Positions 1-7,070 of a stretch of DNA of 64,000 bases are shown piece after piece. The stretch comes from JACCTH01 sp035253825 (GTDB lineage: Bacteria; Actinomycetota; Acidimicrobiia; Spongiisociales; ZC4RG35). Location of the stretch: assembly GCA_035253825.1 (NCBI GenBank), contig DATFBM010000008.1, positions 1-64,000 of the forward strand, read 5' to 3'. The notes under the pieces are model-generated. The model was given only the letters and a program-made list of their open reading frames with translations, was not told the DNA's origin and did not search any database. Position 1 is the first letter of the stretch. Each line of letters opens with the position of its first letter. A program made the translations under genes and the position numbers.

Positions 1-450
1 GGCGGGGTTTGGTTTGTGACTTTTGATCTGGAAGCTGGCCCGGTGATGGGTTCTTCGGTCTTCCTCATGTCCGGTGCTGCTCCGCCAGCCGGAGAGACAG
101 TGGAGAGGACCGAATTGGATCCGTCCGAAAAGGATGCGGGCGAGTTCTCAGCCAGTCGGGCCGACCTGGTGCGCTACGCCGCCGCCACCCGGGACTGGAA
201 TCCGATCCATTGGGATCACAGGTCCGCAATCCGAGCTGGACTCGGCGGCGTTGTCGTCCACGGCCTCCTGCAGGCGGCTTGGATCCTTCGCCAATACGAG
301 CGAGTGGCAGAGGCCCGTTTTCGCTTTCGAGCCCCCCTGCCAGTGGGAAAGGCTGCCCAACTCGAGCAGAAGTCGGATAACGGCCAAATAACCGCCAGGT
401 TGTCGCGGGAGGGTCAAGAGCTGGTTTTGGCCAACCTTCTCCTCACCTGA
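1..450 (+). CDS. MaoC-like (hot-dog) hydratase, C-terminal part, possibly a double-domain protein cut by the window edge
   Basis: The region from about residue 45 of the visible frame matches the MaoC/(R)-hydratase hot-dog fold: a DLVRYAAATRDWNPIHWD segment with the catalytic Asp and His, followed by GGVVVHGLLQAAW. A GTG at 16 could start a 144-residue protein, but the frame is open to base 1. The residues before the hydratase motif look like the last strand of a preceding hot-dog domain. I therefore suspect the C-terminal half of a fused HadA/HadB-type dehydratase, as such genes often lie upstream of tRNA-Trp and secE in actinobacteria. Substrate is probably a 3-hydroxyacyl thioester. The stop is TGA at 448-450. 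Confidence 0.7.
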   Translation, partial: GGVWFVTFDLEAGPVMGSSVFLMSGAAPPAGETVERTELDPSEKDAGEFSASRADLVRYAAATRDWNPIHWDHRSAIRAGLGGVVVHGLLQAAWILRQYERVAEARFRFRAPLPVGKAAQLEQKSDNGQITARLSREGQELVLANLLLT

Positions 451-457
451 GATCGGT

Positions 458-487
458 TTCTCACCAGACAGCCAGTCGGCGTATAAT
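458..487 (+). promoter_or_regulatory. Predicted sigma-70 promoter for tRNA-Trp / secE operon
   Basis: A perfect TATAAT lies at 482-487. An acceptable -35 (TTCTCA, 458-463) is 18 bp upstream. Transcription would start near 494, about 16 nt before the tRNA. It lies in the short gap after the MaoC stop, so the tRNA and perhaps secE-nusG may be expressed from here. This is pattern inference only. Confidence 0.55.
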
Positions 488-509
488 TCCGTTCCCGGCC
501 TGACCCTTT

Positions 510-584
510 AGGGGTGTAGCTCTAATTGGTTAGAGCGCCGGTCTCCAAAACCGGAGGATGGGGGTTCGAATCCCTCCACCCCTG
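510..584 (+). tRNA. trnW: tRNA-Trp (anticodon CCA)
   Basis: A full cloverleaf can be drawn. The acceptor strands AGGGGTG (510-516) and CACCCCT (577-583) pair. The D arm contains AGCTC...GAGC. The anticodon stem CCGGT/ACCGG (538-542/550-554) encloses the loop CTCCAAA with anticodon CCA at 545-547. The T arm is GGGGG-TTCGAAT-CCCTC (560-576). The discriminator is G584, and the 3' CCA is not encoded. tRNA-Trp directly upstream of secE is a common actinobacterial arrangement. Confidence 0.96.
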
Positions 585-638
585 CCGAAGGCTTGCAGGA
601 AAGCCCGCCAAGAGATCAAGAATTAGGAACACAAGACC

Positions 639-959
639 ATGAACCGAGAAATGCGCCGGCTGATGGAGCGCGAAGAGCGCATCCAGAAAGGTGACCCCAA
701 TGGTCAAAAACGCCGCGTACCAGGCGGTCCGCAGAAGGCGGCGGGGGGCACCGTCGAGCGGCGGTCAATCTGGACCCGCTTCGTGACCTTCCTGCACGAG
801 GTCCGCCAAGAGTTGCGCAAGGTCAACTGGCCGAGCCGCGAACAGATGGTCGTCTTTACCATCGTCACATTGATCACCACCACCGTGCTGACGATGGTCA
901 TATTCGGTCTCGATGTGGCGATGAAAGAGGCCGTCCTCACCCTTCTGGAACGAGCGTGA
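639..959 (+). CDS. secE: Preprotein translocase subunit SecE
   Basis: SecE is the small membrane subunit that clamps the SecY channel. The protein has 106 residues. It has a charged, probably disordered N-terminal extension of about 45 residues, usual in actinobacteria. The amphipathic SecE signature EVRQELRKVNWPSREQ follows near residues 54-69, then a single transmembrane helix (about 70-92). The stop codon overlaps the nusG start (GTGA, 956-959), so the two genes are translationally coupled in the conserved secE-nusG order. Confidence 0.96.
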   Translation: MNREMRRLMEREERIQKGDPNGQKRRVPGGPQKAAGGTVERRSIWTRFVTFLHEVRQELRKVNWPSREQMVVFTIVTLITTTVLTMVIFGLDVAMKEAVLTLLERA

Positions 960-1552
960 CCACCGAAGCCGTCGATCAGACCGAGAGCCCCGAGCCCCAA
1001 GAGCCAAGTCCTTACGACCTGCCCGGAGACTGGTACGTGATCCATTCGTATTCGGGCTACGAGAACAAAGTCAAGGCCAACCTCGAGACCCGAATTCGTT
1101 CCATGCATATGGAAGATCGCATCTTCGACGTGCACATTCCGCTCGAAGATGTGGTAGAGATCAAAGGCGGCAAGAAGGTCACGGTCTCCCGCAAGGTTTT
1201 CCCGGGCTACATCCTCGTGCGGATGGATCTCGATGATGACTCCTGGTACGCCGTTCGCAACACTCCCGGTGTCACCGGTTTCGTGGGCGGAAACAACAAG
1301 CCGACGTCCCTGTCGCGGCGCGAAGTGGAGCGATTTCTTGGTGTGCAGAAAGAGGATGAGAAGGTCAAGCCTCGCTTCAAGCCCGCCTGGGAGGTGGGGG
1401 AGACGGTGCGGGTCGTCACCGGTCCCTTCGCCGACTTTCCCGGCGTCATCGAGGCGATCAACCTCGATCAGTCCAAGGTCACTGTCCTCGTCAACATCTT
1501 TGGTCGCGATACCCCCGTGGAACTGGGCTTCGACGACATCCACAAGAACTAG
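956..1552 (+). CDS. nusG: Transcription termination/antitermination factor NusG
   Basis: NusG binds RNA polymerase through its NGN domain and Rho or ribosomal protein S10 through its KOW domain. The 198-residue protein has a short acidic N-terminal tail, an NGN domain (WYVIHSYSGYENKVKANL, about residues 26-120, including VFPGYILVRM) and a C-terminal KOW domain beginning at GETVRVVTGPFADFPGVI. The start is a GTG overlapping the secE stop by 4 bp. rplK follows after 28 bp. Confidence 0.97.
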   Translation: MTTEAVDQTESPEPQEPSPYDLPGDWYVIHSYSGYENKVKANLETRIRSMHMEDRIFDVHIPLEDVVEIKGGKKVTVSRKVFPGYILVRMDLDDDSWYAVRNTPGVTGFVGGNNKPTSLSRREVERFLGVQKEDEKVKPRFKPAWEVGETVRVVTGPFADFPGVIEAINLDQSKVTVLVNIFGRDTPVELGFDDIHKN

Positions 1553-1580
1553 GTCCGAACACTCGCAGCAAGGTTGAACT

Positions 1581-2009
1581 ATGGGTAGGAAAAAACTCGT
1601 CACGACTGTCAAGATCCAGCTCCCAGCTGGACAGGCAACGCCAGCCCCGCCGGTGGGAACCGTGCTGGGACCCCATGGAATCAACCTGATGGAGTTTGTG
1701 AAGGCATACAACGATGCCACCTCTGCCCAGCGGGGGATGATCATTCCCGCCGAAATTTCCATTTATGAGGACCGAAGCTTCACCTTCGTCACCAAGACCC
1801 CACCGGCGGCGGCATTGCTGCGACAGGCGGCACGGGTCGAGAAGGGATCGGCTGAGCCCGACAAAGTGAAGGTCGGTTCGGTGAAGAAATCGCAGGTGAA
1901 AGAGATCGCCGAAATCAAGATGGTCGATCTCAATGCCAACGACATCGAAGCGGCGATGAAGATCGTCGAGGGCACTGCCCGTTCGATGGGAATCAAAGTA
2001 GAGGGATAG
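1581..2009 (+). CDS. rplK: 50S ribosomal protein L11
   Basis: L11 is a component of the GTPase-associated centre of the large subunit. The 142-residue length and the sequence are typical: KIQLPAGQATPAPPVGT at the N terminus and the flexible hinge before the rRNA-binding C-terminal domain (TPPAAALLRQAA). ATG 1581 is preceded by an AAGG-type ribosome site. The TAG stop is immediately continued by the first copy of the AGACAAAAGAC repeat family (see repeat at 2007-2087), which separates it from rplA. Confidence 0.97.
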   Translation: MGRKKLVTTVKIQLPAGQATPAPPVGTVLGPHGINLMEFVKAYNDATSAQRGMIIPAEISIYEDRSFTFVTKTPPAAALLRQAARVEKGSAEPDKVKVGSVKKSQVKEIAEIKMVDLNANDIEAAMKIVEGTARSMGIKVEG

Positions 2010-2087
2010 ACAGAAGACAAAAGACAGAAGACAAGAGACAGGACAAGGGACCGGGTTCGATCTTTTGTCTTCCATCTTCTTGTCTCA
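2007..2087. repeat. AGACAAAAGAC-type intergenic repeat, copy A (between rplK and rplA)
   Basis: Degenerate tandem GAAGACAAAAGACA units occupy 2007-2050. An inverted block follows at 2061-2087. The arms 2013-2024 (GAAGACAAAAGA) and 2061-2072 are exact reverse complements, so a 12-bp stem with a 36-nt loop can form. The first bases of the repeat include the rplK stop codon TAG. Related copies are at 6996-7070 and 16065-16147. Confidence 0.8.
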
Positions 2088-2136
2088 TAGGTGGGAGGTC
2101 GTCTTGAGTCGACCGCCGGGACCACAAGGAGAAGAA

Positions 2137-2850
2137 ATGCCACACGGCAAGAAATACGTCGAGGCGCAATCCCGCTTCGAAAAGCATCATCCCTACAGCC
2201 CCACAGAGGCTCTCGATTTGGTGAAGGAGATGGCCACTGCCCGTTTCGACGAGACAGTCGAGGCCGCTTTCCAGTTGGGGATCGACCCTCGCAAGGCCGA
2301 TCAGCTGGTTCGGGGCACCGTGGCCCTGCCGCATGGGACCGGCAAGGAGGTCCGGGTGGCGGTCTTCGCCCAGGCCGATAAGGCCCGCGAGGCCGAAGAG
2401 GCGGGAGCTGACCTGGTCGGAGGGAAAGAACTCGTAGCTGAGATTGCTGGCGGAAGAGAACTCGACTTCGACCTGGCTATCGCCACTCCCGACATGATGG
2501 CCGAGGTGGGAAAACTGGGGCGGGTGCTGGGACCGCGCGGCTTGATGCCGAATCCGAAAGCCGGAACCGTCACTGCGGACGTGGCGAAAGCGGTTACCGA
2601 GTTCAAGGGCGGTCGGATCGAGTACCGCAACGATCGGTTTGGGAATGTCCACGTTCCCCTAGGAAAGGCCTCGTTTGAGCCCGACGCCCTGGTGGCCAAT
2701 CTGGCGGCACTGACGGCCGAGATCATGCGAGTCAAGCCGGCTTCATCGAAGGGTCGCTACGTCAAACAACTGGTGGTTTCGTCGACCATGGGCCCCGGAG
2801 TGAAAGTCGACGTGAGCCAGGCCGAGGACCTCGCAGCCACCGCCCGCTAG
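2137..2850 (+). CDS. rplA: 50S ribosomal protein L1
   Basis: L1 forms the mobile stalk near the ribosomal E site and usually autoregulates its operon. The 237-residue protein begins at ATG 2137, chosen because AAGGAG lies at 2127-2132 and family alignments start with HGKKYVEA. An upstream in-frame start at 2065 would add repeat-encoded residues. The hallmark GPRGLMPNPKAGTVT and the C-terminal SSTMGPGVKVD are present. No partner gene follows on this strand: the next gene is convergent. Confidence 0.96.
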   Translation: MPHGKKYVEAQSRFEKHHPYSPTEALDLVKEMATARFDETVEAAFQLGIDPRKADQLVRGTVALPHGTGKEVRVAVFAQADKAREAEEAGADLVGGKELVAEIAGGRELDFDLAIATPDMMAEVGKLGRVLGPRGLMPNPKAGTVTADVAKAVTEFKGGRIEYRNDRFGNVHVPLGKASFEPDALVANLAALTAEIMRVKPASSKGRYVKQLVVSSTMGPGVKVDVSQAEDLAATAR

Positions 2851-3191
2851 GCGACTTGTCTGTGGGCCGGAACCGTCGCGGAAAAAAGGCTCCAACCCGG
2901 GTCGCAAAAGGTAGGGGGGTGTCGGAGTCCGGATTACGACGCTGGCTCGGTATTGCCAGGTCCACCATCCACGAGATGTCCGTCTTGGATCCCAGGGTAG
3001 GGCTGCGATCCCTTTTCCATCTCGCTGCCATCGTCGTAGGGGTGCCGGTGGCGGGGGCGGTCAGGAAACCCGCCGTTTGCCTCCGACATCCCCCTGACCT
3101 TTAAATCTCAATCTGCCAGCTTCGGGCCTTGGTCAGTGTGACATCGATCGAGACGCCCGTCCAGGTAAATATTGGCAGACAACCAGGACAC
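2851..3191. other. 341-bp gene-free interval between rplA and a convergent regulator gene
   Basis: No convincing gene is seen. An 82-codon open frame (2856-3104) lacks a ribosome site and any family resemblance. The notable content is a long inverted repeat described separately (2907-3102). The rest shows no clear terminator with a T-tract. Confidence 0.5.
2907..3102. mobile_element. MITE-like or IS-remnant element bounded by 21/22-bp inverted repeats
   Basis: The left end 2907-2927 reads AAAGGTAGGGGGGTGTCGGAG. The right end 3081-3102, read on the opposite strand, is the same apart from one extra C after AAAGGT and one G-to-A change. The enclosed 153 bp carries no recognisable transposase. 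This geometry fits a small non-autonomous inverted-repeat element or the remnant of an insertion sequence. A very extended RNA hairpin acting as a bidirectional terminator is the alternative. No clear target-site duplication was found. Confidence 0.4.
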
Positions 3192-5864
3192 CTAGACATT
3201 GACAGCACTTAGGGCAGTAAGTCTTTCGATGGCGTAGGCAATGGCCTGCTCGGTGGCGAGCGACCGTCCCTCGGCAACGCCCTCTTCGAATTGTGCTCCG
3301 AGGGCGCGCTGGGCGCCGGAGGTTGCCTCGATCAGCATTGGCTGCATCCAGGGCACGGCTTGGTGTCCGGTCGCCTCGCGTCGGACCGCCGCCGCTCCCA
3401 ACAGAACCGCAGCGACGCCATGGTCTCCTTGGACTGACGCCAGGAGAGCCATGATGCTGAGGCAGTCGGTGATCCCACGAGCGTCCTGCAACTGCTGGCG
3501 GACCATGAGGCTTTCGGTCAATCGCCCAATCGCTTGGCTGACGTCTCCCATCATGAAAGCGAGGACGCCGAGGCTCAATTGGGCATGCCCTACTCCCCAA
3601 GTGAGGCCCCGGCTTCTCGAATATTCGAGAACCTCTCGCAGCATTTGATCCGCCTGGACGAGGTCATTGCGAGCCAGAGCTATATGGGCGAGTCCGTAGA
3701 TACACCACCCGTTCACGATCCAATCGGACCCTTCCTGGCGCGCCAGTTCACTTGCCTCACGGAACTGCGCCTCGGACCGTTCGTAGTTGTGAAGGTTGTG
3801 AGTTGTCATGCCATGCATGGCGAGGGACCAGGCCAGGCCGCGGCGATCTTGCAGACGGCGCCACATCTCGACCCCCGCCGACATCGCTGCCTCAGACCTT
3901 TCAGGATCGCCCGCCAGCATCGCGAGCCAACCCACGGCTCCCAGAGCGAGAGCGCGCCCCGGAGTGGGCCGGGTGGCGTCGCCCAAGGCGAGCAGCCGGC
4001 TGGCCCAACTAAGCCCTTCGGTCACGTATCCACGGGTATCCCAATAGAGCGTGAGCAGGCCGCTAATCGAGAGCGCCTCTTCGAGTCCATCGCCGGTCTT
4101 GACCACCCACGCCAGCGCCTCGCGAAGGTTGTACCGCTCGGTAGCAATGGCTTCGAGCGCTTCCGAAAACTGAGGTCGAGAGAGCACGTCGTCAAGTCGG
4201 GTGGCTAGCGACAAACACCACTCCAGATGGCGGCCTCTGATCGTCGCCTCCTCACCCGACTCGGAGAGTTTCTCCAGTGAGTAATCGCGCAAGGTTTCGA
4301 GCATTCGGTAGCGCGGCTGACCGTCGTCGGCCATGGCGAACACGACAAGTGACTTAGCCACCAAATCTTCCAATATGTCGATGGATTGGCGCTCGGTTGT
4401 CTGTTCGTCGACGCAAACCTTCAAGAACCCTTCTAACGGCCAACCTCCGGCGAAGACGCCCAGCCGCCCGAAGACCGACCTCTCGGCGTCATCGAGCAAG
4501 TCGTAACTCCACTGGACGGCGGCCCGCAAAGTGCGATGGCGTTCCGGCAGATCGGCTGGCCCGCGGTTGAGAAGGTCGAGGCGTTCGTTGAGGCGAGCGA
4601 GGAGCGTTTCCGGTGTGAAGATTCGAAGTCGAGCTGCGGCCAGCTCGATCGCCAGCGGAAGCCCATCAAGCTGACGCGTGATCTCTGCCACGGCGGGTTC
4701 ATTTCGCTCGCTCAGCTCAAAACCAGGGCGGACGGAACGAGCGCGTTCAACCAAGAGCGAAACCGCTTCCGATTGGCGGATTTCGGCACCTCCGGCCCCC
4801 GGCGGCGGAACCGAAAGAGGCGTCAACGGGTATTCATACTCCCAGGAAATGCGTAAGGGCGAGCGACTCGTTACGAGGATCTTGGCTTGGGGCAAGGCCG
4901 AAAGAATTTGTCCAAGGCTGTCGGCGACCGATGCCAGCTGTTCCATGTTGTCGAGAATCAACAGGAGTTGCGACGCCCCCAAAACCGACTGCAGGCCTTC
5001 GATGATGCTTCGGTCGGCCGATTCATGGATGCCCATGGCACGGCCAACGGCAACTACGAATTGCTGAGGATCTCGAACGGCCGCGAGCTCTACGAAGACC
5101 ACGCCATCGGCGAACTTCTCCGGAAGGGTATTGGCAAGTTCGATGGCCAAGCGTGTCTTACCAGTCCCACCCGGACCCGTGATCGTGACCAATCGAACCG
5201 AGTCCCGCATCAGCAGCTCGGAAGCCCCCCGAATATCGGCCGCTCGACCAATGATGGGCTGCGCCGCCGGTACGGTTGAAGGGACATAGGGCCGAGCGCG
5301 CGGAGGAAGCAACACCACCGGCGAGTCTGGGAAGTCGAGCCGGGCAAGCCGTTCACTCCGATCCAGCCCCCGCAGGACAAAGGGGCCGAGATCAACGAGT
5401 CGCCAACCTCGGTCGCTGATGTGATCCGGCATCAAGTCCTTGGTCGAAACCGAAAGAAGCACTTGTCCGGCCTGGGCAGCGGCGCCGATCCGGGCTGCAC
5501 GATGAACGTCTAGGCCGACGAGCCCTTCACTAGTGCGACGAGCAGTTCCGGTGTGGATTCCAATCCGGCATTGAGGGGCCACCGAATTCGGCCAACTCTG
5601 GCTCGCCATCTCCGAATGGATCTCATGTGCAGCCGCAGCCGCTTGCAGAGGCGTGGGGAACACGCAGAAAAGGCCGTCGCCTTCTGTCGATTCGACCTCT
5701 CCGCCTTGGTGGGTGACCGCGGCCCTCACTATCCCGTGGTAGCGCTCCAGCACGCGGTCGTAAGCCTCGGCCAGGCGGTTGAGCAATGAGGTGGAATCGG
5801 CCAGATCGACGAAGACAAACGTCAAGGTGCCCGCGTGTGCTTCTCTGGTTGAAGGCCCGGCCAT
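3192..5864 (-). CDS. Class III nucleotidyl cyclase domain - NTPase - TPR regulator (AfsR/SARP-like ATPase)
   Basis: The 890-residue multidomain protein begins with a class III adenylate/guanylate cyclase homology domain (about 14-175). The metal-binding aspartates D20 (FVDLADS) and D63 (EGDGLF) are present. The usual catalytic Asn is His121 (GLDVHRAAR), while Arg125 is kept, and no Lys is visible before GDG, so cyclase activity is uncertain. A P-loop NTPase follows (Walker A GPGGTGKT at 230-237, Walker B LLILDNME near 300-307), then a winged-helix/NB-ARC-like region and C-terminal TPR-like helices. It is probably a signalling or transcription-modulating protein. It lies on the reverse strand between rplA and rplJ. 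Confidence 0.85.
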   Translation of the reverse strand: MAGPSTREAHAGTLTFVFVDLADSTSLLNRLAEAYDRVLERYHGIVRAAVTHQGGEVESTEGDGLFCVFPTPLQAAAAAHEIHSEMASQSWPNSVAPQCRIGIHTGTARRTSEGLVGLDVHRAARIGAAAQAGQVLLSVSTKDLMPDHISDRGWRLVDLGPFVLRGLDRSERLARLDFPDSPVVLLPPRARPYVPSTVPAAQPIIGRAADIRGASELLMRDSVRLVTITGPGGTGKTRLAIELANTLPEKFADGVVFVELAAVRDPQQFVVAVGRAMGIHESADRSIIEGLQSVLGASQLLLILDNMEQLASVADSLGQILSALPQAKILVTSRSPLRISWEYEYPLTPLSVPPPGAGGAEIRQSEAVSLLVERARSVRPGFELSERNEPAVAEITRQLDGLPLAIELAAARLRIFTPETLLARLNERLDLLNRGPADLPERHRTLRAAVQWSYDLLDDAERSVFGRLGVFAGGWPLEGFLKVCVDEQTTERQSIDILEDLVAKSLVVFAMADDGQPRYRMLETLRDYSLEKLSESGEEATIRGRHLEWCLSLATRLDDVLSRPQFSEALEAIATERYNLREALAWVVKTGDGLEEALSISGLLTLYWDTRGYVTEGLSWASRLLALGDATRPTPGRALALGAVGWLAMLAGDPERSEAAMSAGVEMWRRLQDRRGLAWSLAMHGMTTHNLHNYERSEAQFREASELARQEGSDWIVNGWCIYGLAHIALARNDLVQADQMLREVLEYSRSRGLTWGVGHAQLSLGVLAFMMGDVSQAIGRLTESLMVRQQLQDARGITDCLSIMALLASVQGDHGVAAVLLGAAAVRREATGHQAVPWMQPMLIEATSGAQRALGAQFEEGVAEGRSLATEQAIAYAIERLTALSAVNV

Positions 5865-5929
5865 GAATCGAGGAACGGTACTTCGAATCGCTACTTCTCC
5901 TGGCTGCTAACCTTCGGCGAAATCCAACT

Positions 5930-6026
5930 TCGGCCCTAGACCGCTGGATGGTTCCTCTCGAGCCGTAATCCCAGCGCAGGTCGGTTCTCTTGAGCCCCCT
6001 GCCGCGTGTCGAAGGGGGCCTTTTCT
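5930..6026 (+). promoter_or_regulatory. Putative ribosomal protein L10 leader with terminator-like hairpin
   Basis: This lies directly before rplJ, where L10(L12)4-binding leader RNAs normally occur. It ends in a hairpin GCCCCCT (5994-6000) / AGGGGGC (6013-6019) followed by CTTTTCT, a reasonable attenuator only 17 nt before the start codon. The upstream part (about 5935-5990) can fold further. Assignment as an L10 leader rests on position and the terminal hairpin, not on a covariance search. Confidence 0.45.
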
Positions 6027-6042
6027 ATCCAAGGAGAATGCG

Positions 6043-6564
6043 ATGCCGCGACCCGAGAAGGTCCAGGCAGTGGCCGACATCAAGAATTGGTGGGAGAACG
6101 CCGAGGCGGTGTTCATCACCGAGTATCGGGGACTGACGGTCGGTCAGATGGCGACTCTTCGGCGCAACCTGAGAAAGACTGGGGCCGAGTACAAGGTCGT
6201 GAAGATGACCCTGGCCAAACTCGCCGTCAACGAGCTCGGAGTGGCCGGCATCGAGGACCAGCTGGTCGGGCCTACCGGGCTGACATTCGCCAGTGGTGAC
6301 GCCGCCGCCACCGCCAAGGCACTGCGCGATTTCAGCACCGAGAACGACCGTCTCATCCTCAAGGGAGGGCTCTTGGGCCCAGTCCTCTTGGCCCCGGAAC
6401 AAGTGGCCCGACTGGCTGCCATCGAACCTCGAGAAGTCCTTCTGGCCAAAATCGCTGGTGCGATGCAAGCGCCGATGGCAAAGGCGGCCGGGCTCTTCGC
6501 CTCTTTCACTCGCGACGGCGCCTCGATGTTCGGACAGCTTTTGGACAAGAAATCCGCTGCCTGA
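6043..6564 (+). CDS. rplJ: 50S ribosomal protein L10
   Basis: L10 anchors L7/L12 dimers to the ribosome. The protein has 173 residues. The N terminus MPRPEKVQAVADI, the ITEYRGLTVGQM segment and a C-terminal helix that binds L12 are characteristic. AAGGAGAATGCG precedes ATG 6043. It is followed by rplL after 25 bp. The usual upstream neighbours rplK-rplA are displaced by the intervening reverse-strand regulator. Confidence 0.96.
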   Translation: MPRPEKVQAVADIKNWWENAEAVFITEYRGLTVGQMATLRRNLRKTGAEYKVVKMTLAKLAVNELGVAGIEDQLVGPTGLTFASGDAAATAKALRDFSTENDRLILKGGLLGPVLLAPEQVARLAAIEPREVLLAKIAGAMQAPMAKAAGLFASFTRDGASMFGQLLDKKSAA

Positions 6565-6589
6565 TCGCAGCAAGAACAAGGAGAAGCAC

Positions 6590-6976
6590 ATGGCAACAAA
6601 GATGAGCACCCCCGATTTGCTTGAGGTCTTCGAGCAGATGACCGTTCTCGAACTCAAGGAGTTTCTCGATGCCTTCGAGGACCGCTTCGAGGTGACCGCA
6701 GCCGCTCCTGTGGCCGTCGCTGCCCCGGGTGGCGGTGGTGCCGCGGCGCCGGTCGAAGAGGAGAAGGACGAGTTCACGGTCGTGCTCGCCTCTGCCGGCG
6801 ACCAAAAGATTCAGGTCATCAAGGAAGTCCGCACCCTGACGAGCCTCGGCCTGCGCGAAGCCAAGGAGCTAGTCGACAGCGCCCCCAAGCCGGTCTTGGA
6901 GAACGTCGACAAGGCGACCGCCGATAAGGCCAAAGCCCAGCTCGAGGGAGCCGGCGCCACCGTCGAACTCCAATAG
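6590..6976 (+). CDS. rplL: 50S ribosomal protein L7/L12
   Basis: This is the stalk protein that recruits translational GTPases. The start is ATG 6590 after AAGGAGAAGCAC, giving 128 residues. An N-terminal dimerisation helix (about 1-35) leads to an Ala/Pro/Gly-rich hinge (about 37-58). The C-terminal domain (DEFTVVLASAGDQKIQVIK ... GLREAKELVDSAPK) follows. rpoB and rpoC, which normally follow, are absent here: the next gene is convergent. Confidence 0.97.
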   Translation: MATKMSTPDLLEVFEQMTVLELKEFLDAFEDRFEVTAAAPVAVAAPGGGGAAAPVEEEKDEFTVVLASAGDQKIQVIKEVRTLTSLGLREAKELVDSAPKPVLENVDKATADKAKAQLEGAGATVELQ

Positions 6977-6995
6977 ATCGCCGGGCTGGTCCGGC

Positions 6996-7070
6996 TTTGA
7001 GATATCAGATGTCAGACATCAGACCGGCACGCGTCCAATCTGATGTCTGAAGTCTGAAGTCTGAAATCTA
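6996..7070. repeat. AGACAAAAGAC-related repeat, copy B (between rplL and pepN)
   Basis: Short units of TCAGACATCAGA type at 7004-7023 face TCTGATGTCTGAAGTCTGAAGTC at 7039-7061. The arms 7012-7023 and 7039-7050 are exact reverse complements (12 bp, 15-nt loop). Read on the reverse strand, the array begins within the TAG stop codon of the aminopeptidase gene. It may serve as a shared terminator for the two convergent genes. Confidence 0.75.

Noticed and set aside
704..1762. 352-codon reverse-strand frame across secE, nusG and rplK
   Set aside because: It overlaps three certain genes in antisense and encodes no recognisable domain.
2856..3104. 82-codon gene between rplA and the regulator
   Set aside because: No ribosome site, no homology and it runs through the inverted-repeat element.
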